Assembly (NCBI RefSeq): GCF_026241895.1
Contig: NZ_JAPJIV010000014.1
Span: 103,650-167,649 of the forward strand
From: Pseudomonas sp. RIT-562
GTDB taxonomy: Bacteria; Pseudomonadota; Gammaproteobacteria; Pseudomonadales; Pseudomonadaceae
DNA length: 64,000 bases
Reading direction: 5' to 3'
Shown: positions 9,000-16,340 of the stretch, one piece after another
How the letters are laid out: every line of letters starts with the position of its first letter
Numbering within the stretch: position 1 is the stretch's first letter
Notes under the pieces: model-generated
Told to the model about the DNA's origin: nothing
Databases searched by the model: none
The model's input: the letters and a program-made list of their open reading frames with translations, nothing else
Program-made: the position numbers and the translations under genes

Positions 9000-9782
9000 A
9001 TGAATAAACCAGCCGTTTCCATCAGCCTTTCCAGCTACGGTGCCGACCTCGTGCGCCAGCGTGGCCAAGGCAGCTTCATCGAAATACTGGCCGCCGCTGG
9101 CGCCACGCGCATTGAATGGCGCGAAGAATTGCTGACCGTTGAAGTCCCCGAGCAACTCGCCGACGCCGCACAAGCCGAGGGCCTTGAAAGCGTGTATTCC
9201 TCGCCAATGGAATTGTGGCTGGCCGGCCAGTCAAAACCCAATCGCGAATTGATCGAAGCGTTACAGCGCGCCCAGGCTTTTGGCGCCAAATGGCTGAAAG
9301 TTTCCTTGGGTTATTTCACCGACAACAGCGATCTGCAAACACTCGCCAGGGTGCTGACCGAGAGCAGCGTGCAACTGCTGGTGGAAAACGATCAGACCCT
9401 GCACGGCGGTCGCATCGAACCCTTCCAGCGCTTTTTCGATGAAGTGGAGCAGCATAACCTGCCGATCAAGATGACTTTCGACATCGGCAACTGGCACTGG
9501 CAGGACCAGTCGCCTGCCAGCGCGGCGCGGTTGCTCGGACGCCATGTGGGCTACGTGCACTGCAAAGCGGTGACCCGTCGCGCCGACGGCAAATTGGTCG
9601 CCATCCCACCCGTCGCCAGCGACTTGCAACAGTGGGAACAGCTGCTGCGGCACATGGCCCAGGGTGTCATGCGCGCGGCGGAATATCCGTTGCAAGGCGA
9701 TGACCTGGTGCAGTTGACCCGCGAACACGTCGCCGCCCTCGCCCAACTGGGCCAATCGCAGCGGGAGCACGCGCATGTCTGA
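9000..9782 (+). CDS. kguE: KguE, sugar isomerase/epimerase-like TIM-barrel protein
   Basis: First gene of the 2-ketogluconate operon, 260 aa, of the xylose-isomerase-like TIM-barrel family (AP endonuclease family 2 fold). Candidate metal-site residues are in LLVENDQT, KMTFDIGNWHW and YVHCKAV. Its exact biochemical role in 2-ketogluconate metabolism is not settled. ATG 9000 has AGAGG upstream, next to the PtxS operator. It overlaps kguK by 8 bp. Confidence 0.9.
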   Translation: MNKPAVSISLSSYGADLVRQRGQGSFIEILAAAGATRIEWREELLTVEVPEQLADAAQAEGLESVYSSPMELWLAGQSKPNRELIEALQRAQAFGAKWLKVSLGYFTDNSDLQTLARVLTESSVQLLVENDQTLHGGRIEPFQRFFDEVEQHNLPIKMTFDIGNWHWQDQSPASAARLLGRHVGYVHCKAVTRRADGKLVAIPPVASDLQQWEQLLRHMAQGVMRAAEYPLQGDDLVQLTREHVAALAQLGQSQREHAHV

Positions 9783-10758
9783 GATCGATATCCTGTCGTT
9801 CGGCGAAACCATGGCGATGTTCGTCGCCGAGCAAACCGGTGATCTGGCCAGCATCGGTCAATTCCACAAACGCATCGCCGGCGCTGACAGCAATGTCGCC
9901 ATCGGCCTGTCGCGATTGGGCTTCAAGGTGGCTTGGCTAAGCCGGGTCGGTGCCGACTCACTGGGCCGGTTCGTGATCGACACGCTGGAAAAGGAAGGCC
10001 TGGACTGCCGGCATGTCGACATCGACTCCGCACATCCCACCGGTTTCCAGCTCAAGTCGCGCACCGAGGATGGCAGTGACCCCGCCGTCGAGTACTTTCG
10101 CCGCGGTTCGGCGGCCAGTCACCTGGCACCGCAGTCGATCGCTCCCGAACTGCTCAAGGCCCGGCACCTGCACGCCACCGGCATCCCACCGGCGCTGTCG
10201 GAAACAGCACGCCAGATGTCATTCGAATTGATGACCCGCATGCGCGAAGCCGGCCGCAGCGTGTCCTTCGACCCAAACCTGCGCCCGAGCCTATGGGCCA
10301 GCGAGCAACAGATGATCCGCGAAATCAACCGCCTCGCTGCCCTCGCCCACTGGGTGCTGCCGGGGTTGAGCGAAGGTCGCCTGTTGACCGGTTTCGAAGA
10401 CCCGGCCGACATTGCCGCGTTCTACCTCGATCAGGGTGCCGAAGCGGTGGCGATCAAGCTGGGGCCGCATGGCGCTTATTACCGGACTCATCAGGATCAG
10501 GGTTTTGTGGCCGGCGTGCCGGTGCAAACAGTGGTCGATACGGTCGGTGCCGGTGATGGCTTTGCCGTCGGCATGATCAGTGCGTTGCTGGAGAACCACA
10601 GCTTTGCCGATGCCGTGCAGCGGGCCAACTGGGTTGGCAGCCGGGCGGTGCAGAGTCGTGGGGACATGGAGGGGTTGCCGACCCGAACCGAGATGGTCGC
10701 TGAATTCAGGATCCCCAATCGCGAGCAAGCTTTGCTCCCACAGGTTGCACAGCAGTAG
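9775..10758 (+). CDS. kguK: KguK, 2-ketogluconate kinase
   Basis: PfkB-family sugar kinase of 327 aa that phosphorylates imported 2-ketogluconate to 2-keto-6-phosphogluconate. The N-terminal glycine-rich GADSNVAIGLSRLG block and the C-terminal signature DTVGAGDGFAVG with the catalytic Asp are intact. ATG 9775 overlaps the kguE stop, indicating coupling. Unusually, the last dozen or so codons (PNREQALLPQVAQQ) lie inside the left arm and loop of a REPIN, so the C-terminal tail has been supplied by repeat sequence. Confidence 0.94.
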   Translation: MSEIDILSFGETMAMFVAEQTGDLASIGQFHKRIAGADSNVAIGLSRLGFKVAWLSRVGADSLGRFVIDTLEKEGLDCRHVDIDSAHPTGFQLKSRTEDGSDPAVEYFRRGSAASHLAPQSIAPELLKARHLHATGIPPALSETARQMSFELMTRMREAGRSVSFDPNLRPSLWASEQQMIREINRLAALAHWVLPGLSEGRLLTGFEDPADIAAFYLDQGAEAVAIKLGPHGAYYRTHQDQGFVAGVPVQTVVDTVGAGDGFAVGMISALLENHSFADAVQRANWVGSRAVQSRGDMEGLPTRTEMVAEFRIPNREQALLPQVAQQ

Positions 10759-10801
10759 AGCTGCATAAACCCGGTCCTGTGGGAGCAAGGCTTGCCCGCG
10801 A
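10719..10801. repeat. REPIN overlapping the 3' end of kguK
   Basis: Inverted arms 10719-10744 and 10776-10801 (TCGCGAGCAAGCTTTGCTCC opposite GGAGCAAGGCTTGCCCGCGA). The kguK stop codon (10756-10758) lies in the loop. The element sits between kguK and kguT within the operon, so it may shape relative mRNA stability. Confidence 0.85.
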
Positions 10802-10866
10802 CCATTGACTGAAGATTTTGATCCGATACCTGCTGCGACAAAAACAACAAGCTCAGGAGCACCACC

Positions 10867-12162
10867 ATGAAAACCGCAACCCTCGCCACCCGCCGCTGGT
10901 GGTACATCATGCCCATCGTGTTCATCACCTACAGCCTGGCGTATCTGGACCGCGCCAACTACGGCTTCGCCGCCGCCTCCGGCATGGCCGCCGACCTGAT
11001 GATCACTCCGGGCCTGTCTTCGATGCTCGGCGCACTGTTCTTCCTCGGTTACTTCTTCTTCCAGGTACCGGGGGCGATCTACGCCCAGAAGCACAGCGTG
11101 AAGAAGCTGATATTTGTCAGCCTGATCCTCTGGGGCAGCCTGGCGACACTGACCGGGATCGTCTCCAATGCCTATTGGCTGATCGTCATCCGCTTCATGC
11201 TCGGCGTGGTCGAGGCAGCAGTGATGCCGGCGATGCTGATCTACCTGTGCCATTGGTTCACCCGCGCCGAACGCTCGCGGGCCAACACCTTTCTGATCCT
11301 CGGCAACCCGGTGACCATGCTGTGGATGTCGGTGGTTTCCGGCTATCTGGTGCAGCACTACAGCTGGCGCTGGATGTTCATTATCGAAGGTCTGCCGGCG
11401 GTGCTCTGGGCATTTATCTGGTGGAAATTGGCCGATGATCGTCCGGCCCAAGCGACATGGCTCAGCGATCAGGAGAAACAGGATCTGGAAAGCGCCCTGG
11501 CCGCCGAACAGGTCGGCATCAAGGCGGTGAAAAACTACGCCGAAGCCTTCCGCTCGCCGAAAGTGATCATCCTGGCCCTGCAGTTTTTCTGCTGGAGCAT
11601 CGGCGTCTACGGCTTCGTGCTGTGGCTGCCATCGATCCTCAAGGCCGGCGCGCAGATGGACATGGTCGAAGCCGGTTGGCTGTCGGCGCTGCCTTATCTG
11701 GCGGCGGTGATCGGCATGCTGCTGGTGTCCTGGGGCTCGGACAAACTGCAAAAACGCAAGCGCTTCGTCTGGCCGCCACTGCTGATCGCCTCGTTCGCGT
11801 TCTACGGTTCCTACGCGTTGGGTGCCGAACACTTCTGGTGGTCCTACTCCTTGCTGGTAATTGCCGGCGCCTGCATGTACGCGCCGTACGGGCCGTTCTT
11901 CGCGATCATTCCGGAAATCCTCCCGGCCAACGTCGCCGGTGGCGCCATGGCGCTGATCAACAGCATGGGCGCCCTTGGTTCGTTCGGCGGCTCCTACCTG
12001 GTCGGTTACCTGAACAGTTCCACCGGTTCGCCCGGCGCGTCTTACTTGTTGATGAGCGGCGCGCTGATGCTCTCGGTGGTGTTGACGATTTTCCTCAAGC
12101 CCGGTGCCAGTGATCGGGAGCGCCCCACAGTCGCTGTGACCCGCACCGCCGCACATTCCTGA
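10867..12162 (+). CDS. kguT: KguT, 2-ketogluconate transporter (MFS)
   Basis: A 431-aa major facilitator superfamily permease of the anion:cation symporter (phthalate/glucarate-like) branch, with about 12 hydrophobic segments and a cytoplasmic loop near residues 195-225. It starts MKTATLATRRWWYIMPIVFITYSLAYLDRANYG, where the DRANYG motif after TM1 is typical of this branch. AGGAGCACCACC precedes the ATG. It is expected to import 2-ketogluconate made in the periplasm from gluconate. Confidence 0.92.
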   Translation: MKTATLATRRWWYIMPIVFITYSLAYLDRANYGFAAASGMAADLMITPGLSSMLGALFFLGYFFFQVPGAIYAQKHSVKKLIFVSLILWGSLATLTGIVSNAYWLIVIRFMLGVVEAAVMPAMLIYLCHWFTRAERSRANTFLILGNPVTMLWMSVVSGYLVQHYSWRWMFIIEGLPAVLWAFIWWKLADDRPAQATWLSDQEKQDLESALAAEQVGIKAVKNYAEAFRSPKVIILALQFFCWSIGVYGFVLWLPSILKAGAQMDMVEAGWLSALPYLAAVIGMLLVSWGSDKLQKRKRFVWPPLLIASFAFYGSYALGAEHFWWSYSLLVIAGACMYAPYGPFFAIIPEILPANVAGGAMALINSMGALGSFGGSYLVGYLNSSTGSPGASYLLMSGALMLSVVLTIFLKPGASDRERPTVAVTRTAAHS

Positions 12163-12175
12163 TTGAGATGACGAC

Positions 12176-13153
12176 ATGAAAAAGCACATTGTTCTGTACA
12201 AGAAACTCTCGCCATCGCTAATGGCTCGTTTGCATGAGCAAGCGGAAGTGACGCTGATCGAAAGCCTCGATACCGAAGGCCTGGCCCAACTGCGCGATGC
12301 CCTGCCCCGCGCCCACGGCTTGCTCGGTGCCAGCCTGAAGCTGGATGCCGAACTGCTCGATCTGGCGCCCGACCTGGAAGCCATCGCCAGCGTCTCGGTG
12401 GGCGTCGACAACTACGACATCGACTACCTGACCGAGCGGCGCATCCTGCTCAGCAACACGCCGGACGTGCTCACCGAAACCACCGCCGATACCGGTTTTG
12501 CGTTGATTCTCGCGACTGCCCGACGCGTGGTGGAACTGGCGAACATGGTTCGCGCAGGCGAATGGCAACGTAACCTCGTCCCCGCGCATTTCGGCACCGA
12601 CGTGCACGGCAAAACCCTGGGCATCATCGGCATGGGCCGCATCGGCGAGGCGCTCGCCCAGCGCGGACACTGCGGTTTCGGCATGCCGGTGATCTACCAC
12701 AGCCACTCACCAAAACTGGCGGTAGAACAGCGTTTCGATGCGCAATACCGCAGCCTGAACGAGCTGTTGCAGCAGGCGGATTTCATCTGCCTGACCTTGC
12801 CATTGACCGCTGAAACCGAGCGACTGATCGGCGCCGAGGAATTCGCCCTGATGCGCCCGCAAAGCATCTTCATCAACATCTCCCGGGGCAAGGTGGTGGA
12901 TGAAGCGGCGCTGATCGAGGCGCTGCGTACGGGGCAGATTCGCGCAGCGGGGCTGGATGTGTTTGAACGGGAGCCGTTGAACCACGACTCGCCGTTGTTG
13001 CAGATGGATAACGTGGTGGCGACACCGCACATGGGCTCGGCGACCCATGAGACTCGGGAGGCGATGGCGGCCTGTGCTGTCGATAATTTGCTGGCGGCGC
13101 TGACTGGAGAGCGGCCGGCCAACTTGGTGAATACACGGGCCTGGAGGGGCTGA
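12176..13153 (+). CDS. kguD: KguD, 2-keto-6-phosphogluconate reductase
   Basis: D-isomer-specific 2-hydroxyacid dehydrogenase of 325 aa. It reduces 2-keto-6-phosphogluconate to 6-phosphogluconate, feeding the Entner-Doudoroff pathway. The NAD(P)-binding motif is GIIGMGRIGEALAQR (about residues 146-160). Catalytic-region motifs INISRGKVVDEAAL, the Glu of FEREP and the His of PHMGSAT are present. It is the last gene of kguEKTD, 13 bp after kguT. Confidence 0.92.
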   Translation: MKKHIVLYKKLSPSLMARLHEQAEVTLIESLDTEGLAQLRDALPRAHGLLGASLKLDAELLDLAPDLEAIASVSVGVDNYDIDYLTERRILLSNTPDVLTETTADTGFALILATARRVVELANMVRAGEWQRNLVPAHFGTDVHGKTLGIIGMGRIGEALAQRGHCGFGMPVIYHSHSPKLAVEQRFDAQYRSLNELLQQADFICLTLPLTAETERLIGAEEFALMRPQSIFINISRGKVVDEAALIEALRTGQIRAAGLDVFEREPLNHDSPLLQMDNVVATPHMGSATHETREAMAACAVDNLLAALTGERPANLVNTRAWRG

Positions 13154-13211
13154 AGATCAATAAATCGGCAGCCCTGACCAGGTTTTCCGCGCGTCACTGG
13201 CGATCAAGAGC

Positions 13212-13240
13212 AAATCCCGCCTTCCTTGATGGGCGGGTTT
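13212..13240. terminator. Weak bidirectional terminator after kguD
   Basis: AAATCCCGCC and GGGCGGGTTT form a GC-rich stem with short A/T runs on both sides. It would serve kguD from the left and the Ig-like gene from the right. The U-tract is only three residues long. Confidence 0.55.
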
Positions 13241-13260
13241 GCCGGAGCCCGCGGCACACG

Positions 13261-15616
13261 TTACTTTTGCGATAACAACTCAAGCAGCGTCGGAAACTTG
13301 ACTAAAGGCAATGGCAGAATCAAATAGCCTTCAAACTTGCCAAATGGCCCACCGTCCACCACAGCGAAAATGAGCACGAATTGGTCAGTGGCGGTTGGCG
13401 CCATACGGTACAGGCCGCTGGCATCTATCGAACCCGGCCCTTTCAAAGGCAGGTTCCATTCGGCGGGCATCACTTTTTTATTGACGATGGCCTCCAGCTG
13501 AACCTCTCCTTTGGCAATATCCATATTTACGATGTTGATCGTAAGTCCAGGTTCTTGCATCAATGCCAGAACATGGACCGAGCGTTTGTCACCTGTCGGG
13601 GTACTGACCTCTATCTCGTCGAGGACATAGGTCTTTTCCTCCACCGGCCCTCCGTGATGATACGTGTGATCGCCCTCAGGTTTCTCACTCGGCCGCACTG
13701 TGCCGCTCTCGCCCGGCACTGGATTCTTGATCTCCCATTTCAACGTACCCGCATCCAGATGGCCCGCCGACAATTCGACAGTCGCGCCAATCTTGCAAGT
13801 CTGGATCAAAGGGTTGACGGTCAATTTATTGGCCACCACGGTCACCAATGCCGAACTGGAGTAACCCCCGCTGGGTGCACTGGCCGTAACCCGCACACGG
13901 GTGTAGCGGCCCTCGAACATTGTGGCTTCGGGCGCGACGTACTTGCCAGTATCTGGGTTAATCGTCCCTGGAAGACTGGTGCTGGTCACCAGGTTATCCA
14001 CGCTCCACTTCACGCCAGGCACGGGAGGCTCGGTGGTGAACGTAAACTCTTCGCCGTGCAATAACAGCGGCTCCATCTGTTTGATGGCGAACGAAGTATG
14101 GGTGGGGTTGATTCGACCGAAAAAACCGATATCGGTAGGCGCATAGACTTCATTGCCCTGTATTGCCTGGCCAAAATTCAACTTGATGGTTTGCTCGATA
14201 AAATCGCGGATCAAAATATCAGCGCTGAATGCGGCCTTGAACGCGTCCTTTAAACGTCCACCGACGCCCTCTACCAAATAGCTTTTTTCTACGCGGTCGG
14301 TTATGTAACTTATAATAAATGAACTCCATCCCTCTCCCACTTCCACAGGGGACAAATCCACAAACCTAGCTGCACCCTTGCATTCAATAGACATTTGGCG
14401 CAGTGATACTTCGCCACCCGCACCCTCTACTACCTCATACTGTGCGCTCAGCTCAATGGTAGCGTGCAGCGTCGGTGAAATATCCGGAGCTCCCCCAACC
14501 TGGACTCAATACGGACAGATGACTTTGTGATTCGACCGATGTCGTCCAACGGATCGATAGCTTCCCAGCATCCAGCTCAACTGTGAAAACATTCGGATGC
14601 GTAGCCAAAAATTGAAACTGATCAATCTTTAAATCAACCTCGATCATCATATCGCTAAACCGTACCACCACGACTTCATCTACCGCTGGCGCGTGGAGCA
14701 CACCTGACTTCGGTGTCGCCGACAAGAACTTTCCACTTTCGTCAAATAAATAATCGAAGTCATCGGTCTGAGAAATTTCGAAAAAATTTGCTACCTCAGC
14801 TATTAGCACGCTTGCCGCTACCCGGTTCTGATCAAACAGCACGGTTGCCGAGTAGTCCTTGCTCGCGTCATCAGGAATCAGATATTTATATCCACCCCCA
14901 GGGTAATTCCCGCCATTTCGAGCCATCATGCGAACCAGGGCAAGAATGGCGCCCTCTTGATCTGTCGCGCAGGCTTTGCGCGCTTGGGTTCGCAGCTCAA
15001 AGGACTGCGGGCGCATCAGCTTATTGGCTCCTGGCTGTATCCTGCCCAAGGTGTAGGTGCGCTCTTCAGCGGGCAAGGCCTTGAACAAGTCCTTGAAATA
15101 ATCGCCGCCCAAGCGTTGCGCTTGGGCTGTCTGGCTGAAGGTCAGGTGGAAGTTATCGCTTTTGCTCAGGTCCAGCATGACGCGTCCATCTGCTTCTACG
15201 TCACCTGGCACTTGATTGAGCAGCAAGTCCAGGTACAACCTTGGACCTTGCAAGGGATCTATCTCTTCCACTCTATCGGCCTTCCAACCACCGCCCTCTT
15301 TTTTCAGTGAGAACTGGCGCCCCCCCATGATCGCCATGGTAAGCACTGCCTTGGAGTCATTCAGATCTGCGCTGCCAAAAGACAGTCGTGGAACATCCAG
15401 CACAAAATCATGGATGTATTCCATATGTTGATTTTCAACAATCGGAACTTCGCCCGTGACCCGAAAATAACTTCCAGTGCCGAAGCGCTGTATATACTCC
15501 TGAATAATCAATAGATTGGCCTTGCGTCGATCAAACGCGACTACAAGCCCCCAATTTAACAGGCGCGTATCTTCTTTCATCCACGCCAATAGACTGGATA
15601 AAGAGTTATCTGCCAC
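13261..15616 (-). pseudogene. Ig-like repeat protein of the Rhs island, split by a one-base frameshift
   Basis: Two adjacent frames (15616 to 14453, and the frame ending at 13261) form one gene. The first ends WGSSGYFTDAARYH then stop. Removing one base from the C5 run at 14492-14496 makes it continue as WGAPDISPTLHATIELSAQYEVV and straight on through MSIECKGAARFVDL, giving 784 aa. The likely start is GTG 15616 (GAGGTG upstream); GTG 15646 is possible. Residues about 220-290 hold a module (EGAILALVRMMARNGGN, YKYLIPDDASKDYSATVLFD) that recurs in the Rhs protein. The C-terminal half contains Ig-like modules. There is no signal peptide. Function is unknown; it may be a partner of the Rhs protein. 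A sequencing error, a recent mutation or phase variation would all explain the break. Confidence 0.8.
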
Positions 15617-15703
15617 GTTGCACACCTCACAGTAGTATTTATACACCTGTTAGCCATCAGGCCGCGTTGATAGGGTTTTACGCCTTGATCGACAGTTTGC
15701 CTA

Positions 15704-15719
15704 CTATCAGAACTGATAG
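15704..15719. promoter_or_regulatory. Perfect operator-like palindrome CTATCAG-AA-CTGATAG
   Basis: Two 7-bp arms with a 2-bp centre, about 90 bp upstream of the leftward Ig-like gene. A related TGATAGGG occurs at about 15668. Its binding protein is unknown. Confidence 0.5.
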
Positions 15720-15725
15720 GGTCAT

Positions 15726-15747
15726 CCGTACGGTTGTACAGGTACGG
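15726..15747. promoter_or_regulatory. Operator-like dyad with CCGTAC / GTACGG arms
   Basis: Six-bp perfect outer arms (15726-15731 and 15742-15747) frame GGTTGTACAG. The right half contains TGTACAGGT, which resembles a lux-box half-site. It lies next to the CTATCAG palindrome. Confidence 0.45.
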
Positions 15748-15853
15748 TGAGGGTTCCATTAAGGTTTATGCACAGTCGGTCATCCGCGAGTCTGAGGATT
15801 TTTTATTGGAGGTTGATGATATTTTTCAATAGGTTATGACGATTCGGACTGTC

Positions 15854-15873
15854 ACCTGTCATTTGTGACAGGT
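15854..15873. promoter_or_regulatory. Lux-box-like 20-bp palindrome
   Basis: ACCTGTCATTTGTGACAGGT: perfect 8-bp arms around TTTG, keeping the CT-N12-AG pattern of lux/las-rhl boxes and the ACCTGT...ACAGGT ends of the classical lux box. If TATAAA at 15895 is the -10, the palindrome is centred near -43, the usual position for LuxR-type activation of the gene at 15995. Confidence 0.65.
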
Positions 15874-15994
15874 TCCATGATTTTGTAATCGCGTTATAAA
15901 TGGTTCGAACCTGAAAATCCCCAGCGCGCTCCGTTGCGGAGCAGGCGTTTCTTCACGCCCCAGTGATCATTGATGATAAATGGGAGACACCGAT

Positions 15995-16279
15995 ATGTAC
16001 CCTGCCCATCCCACCCCGGTCAGCTCATCACCCGCCGCAGTTAACCGTGCGCCTCAGGAGCACCAACTCCCCTCGGCGATAACCCTGACTACCAGGGAAA
16101 AAGAGGTGCTGCAGTGGAGTGCCGCGGGTAAATCCTCTTGGGAAATCGGGCGGATTTTCAACTGCACCGAAGCGGGTGTGAATTACCACTTCAGTAATAT
16201 TCGTCGCAAATTCGGTGTGAGTTCGCGCGGGGCGGCTGTGCTCAAGGCGCTGGCACTAGGTTTGATCAACCTTCCTTGA
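15995..16279 (+). CDS. Stand-alone LuxR-type HTH transcriptional regulator
   Basis: A 94-aa protein consisting of a proline/serine-rich N-terminal tail and one LuxR/FixJ-type DNA-binding domain (LTTREKEVLQWSAAGKSSWEI...GVNYHFSNIRRKFGVSSRGAAV, residues 34-88). ATG 15995 is chosen because GGGAGA lies 7 bp upstream; ATG 15980 would place that sequence inside the gene. It lacks a receiver or acyl-homoserine-lactone domain. It lies between the Ig-like and Rhs genes and behind a lux-box-like palindrome, so it is the likely local regulator of the island, possibly self-regulating. Target genes are inference. Confidence 0.85.
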   Translation: MYPAHPTPVSSSPAAVNRAPQEHQLPSAITLTTREKEVLQWSAAGKSSWEIGRIFNCTEAGVNYHFSNIRRKFGVSSRGAAVLKALALGLINLP

Positions 16280-16295
16280 GATGTGTGGGCGAACC

Positions 16296-16331
16296 CACTG
16301 CCATGGATGTTGGAACTCATCCACGGCAGTG
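16296..16331. terminator. Hairpin between convergent LuxR-type and Rhs genes
   Basis: CACTGCCATGGATG and CATCCACGGCAGTG form an imperfect 14-bp stem with an 8-nt loop in the 61-bp gap between the two stop codons. There is no clear U-tract on either strand, so termination is uncertain. Confidence 0.4.
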
Positions 16332-16340
16332 AGCAAATTG

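Larger units (their letters stand above)
15647..15994. other. Divergent control region of the island, rich in dyads
   Basis: This 348-bp region separates the frameshifted Ig-like gene (leftward) from the LuxR-type gene (rightward). Three palindromes are listed separately. A fourth, GCTCCG-TTG-CGGAGC (15928-15942), lies in the presumed 5' leader of the LuxR-type gene. TATAAA at 15895-15900 is a candidate -10 for rightward transcription. No coding sequence was seen. Confidence 0.6.

Noticed and set aside
10291..12411. A 706-codon minus-strand frame opposite kguK-kguT
   Set aside because: Antisense to clear kinase, transporter and reductase genes; low-complexity His/Gln/Arg text.
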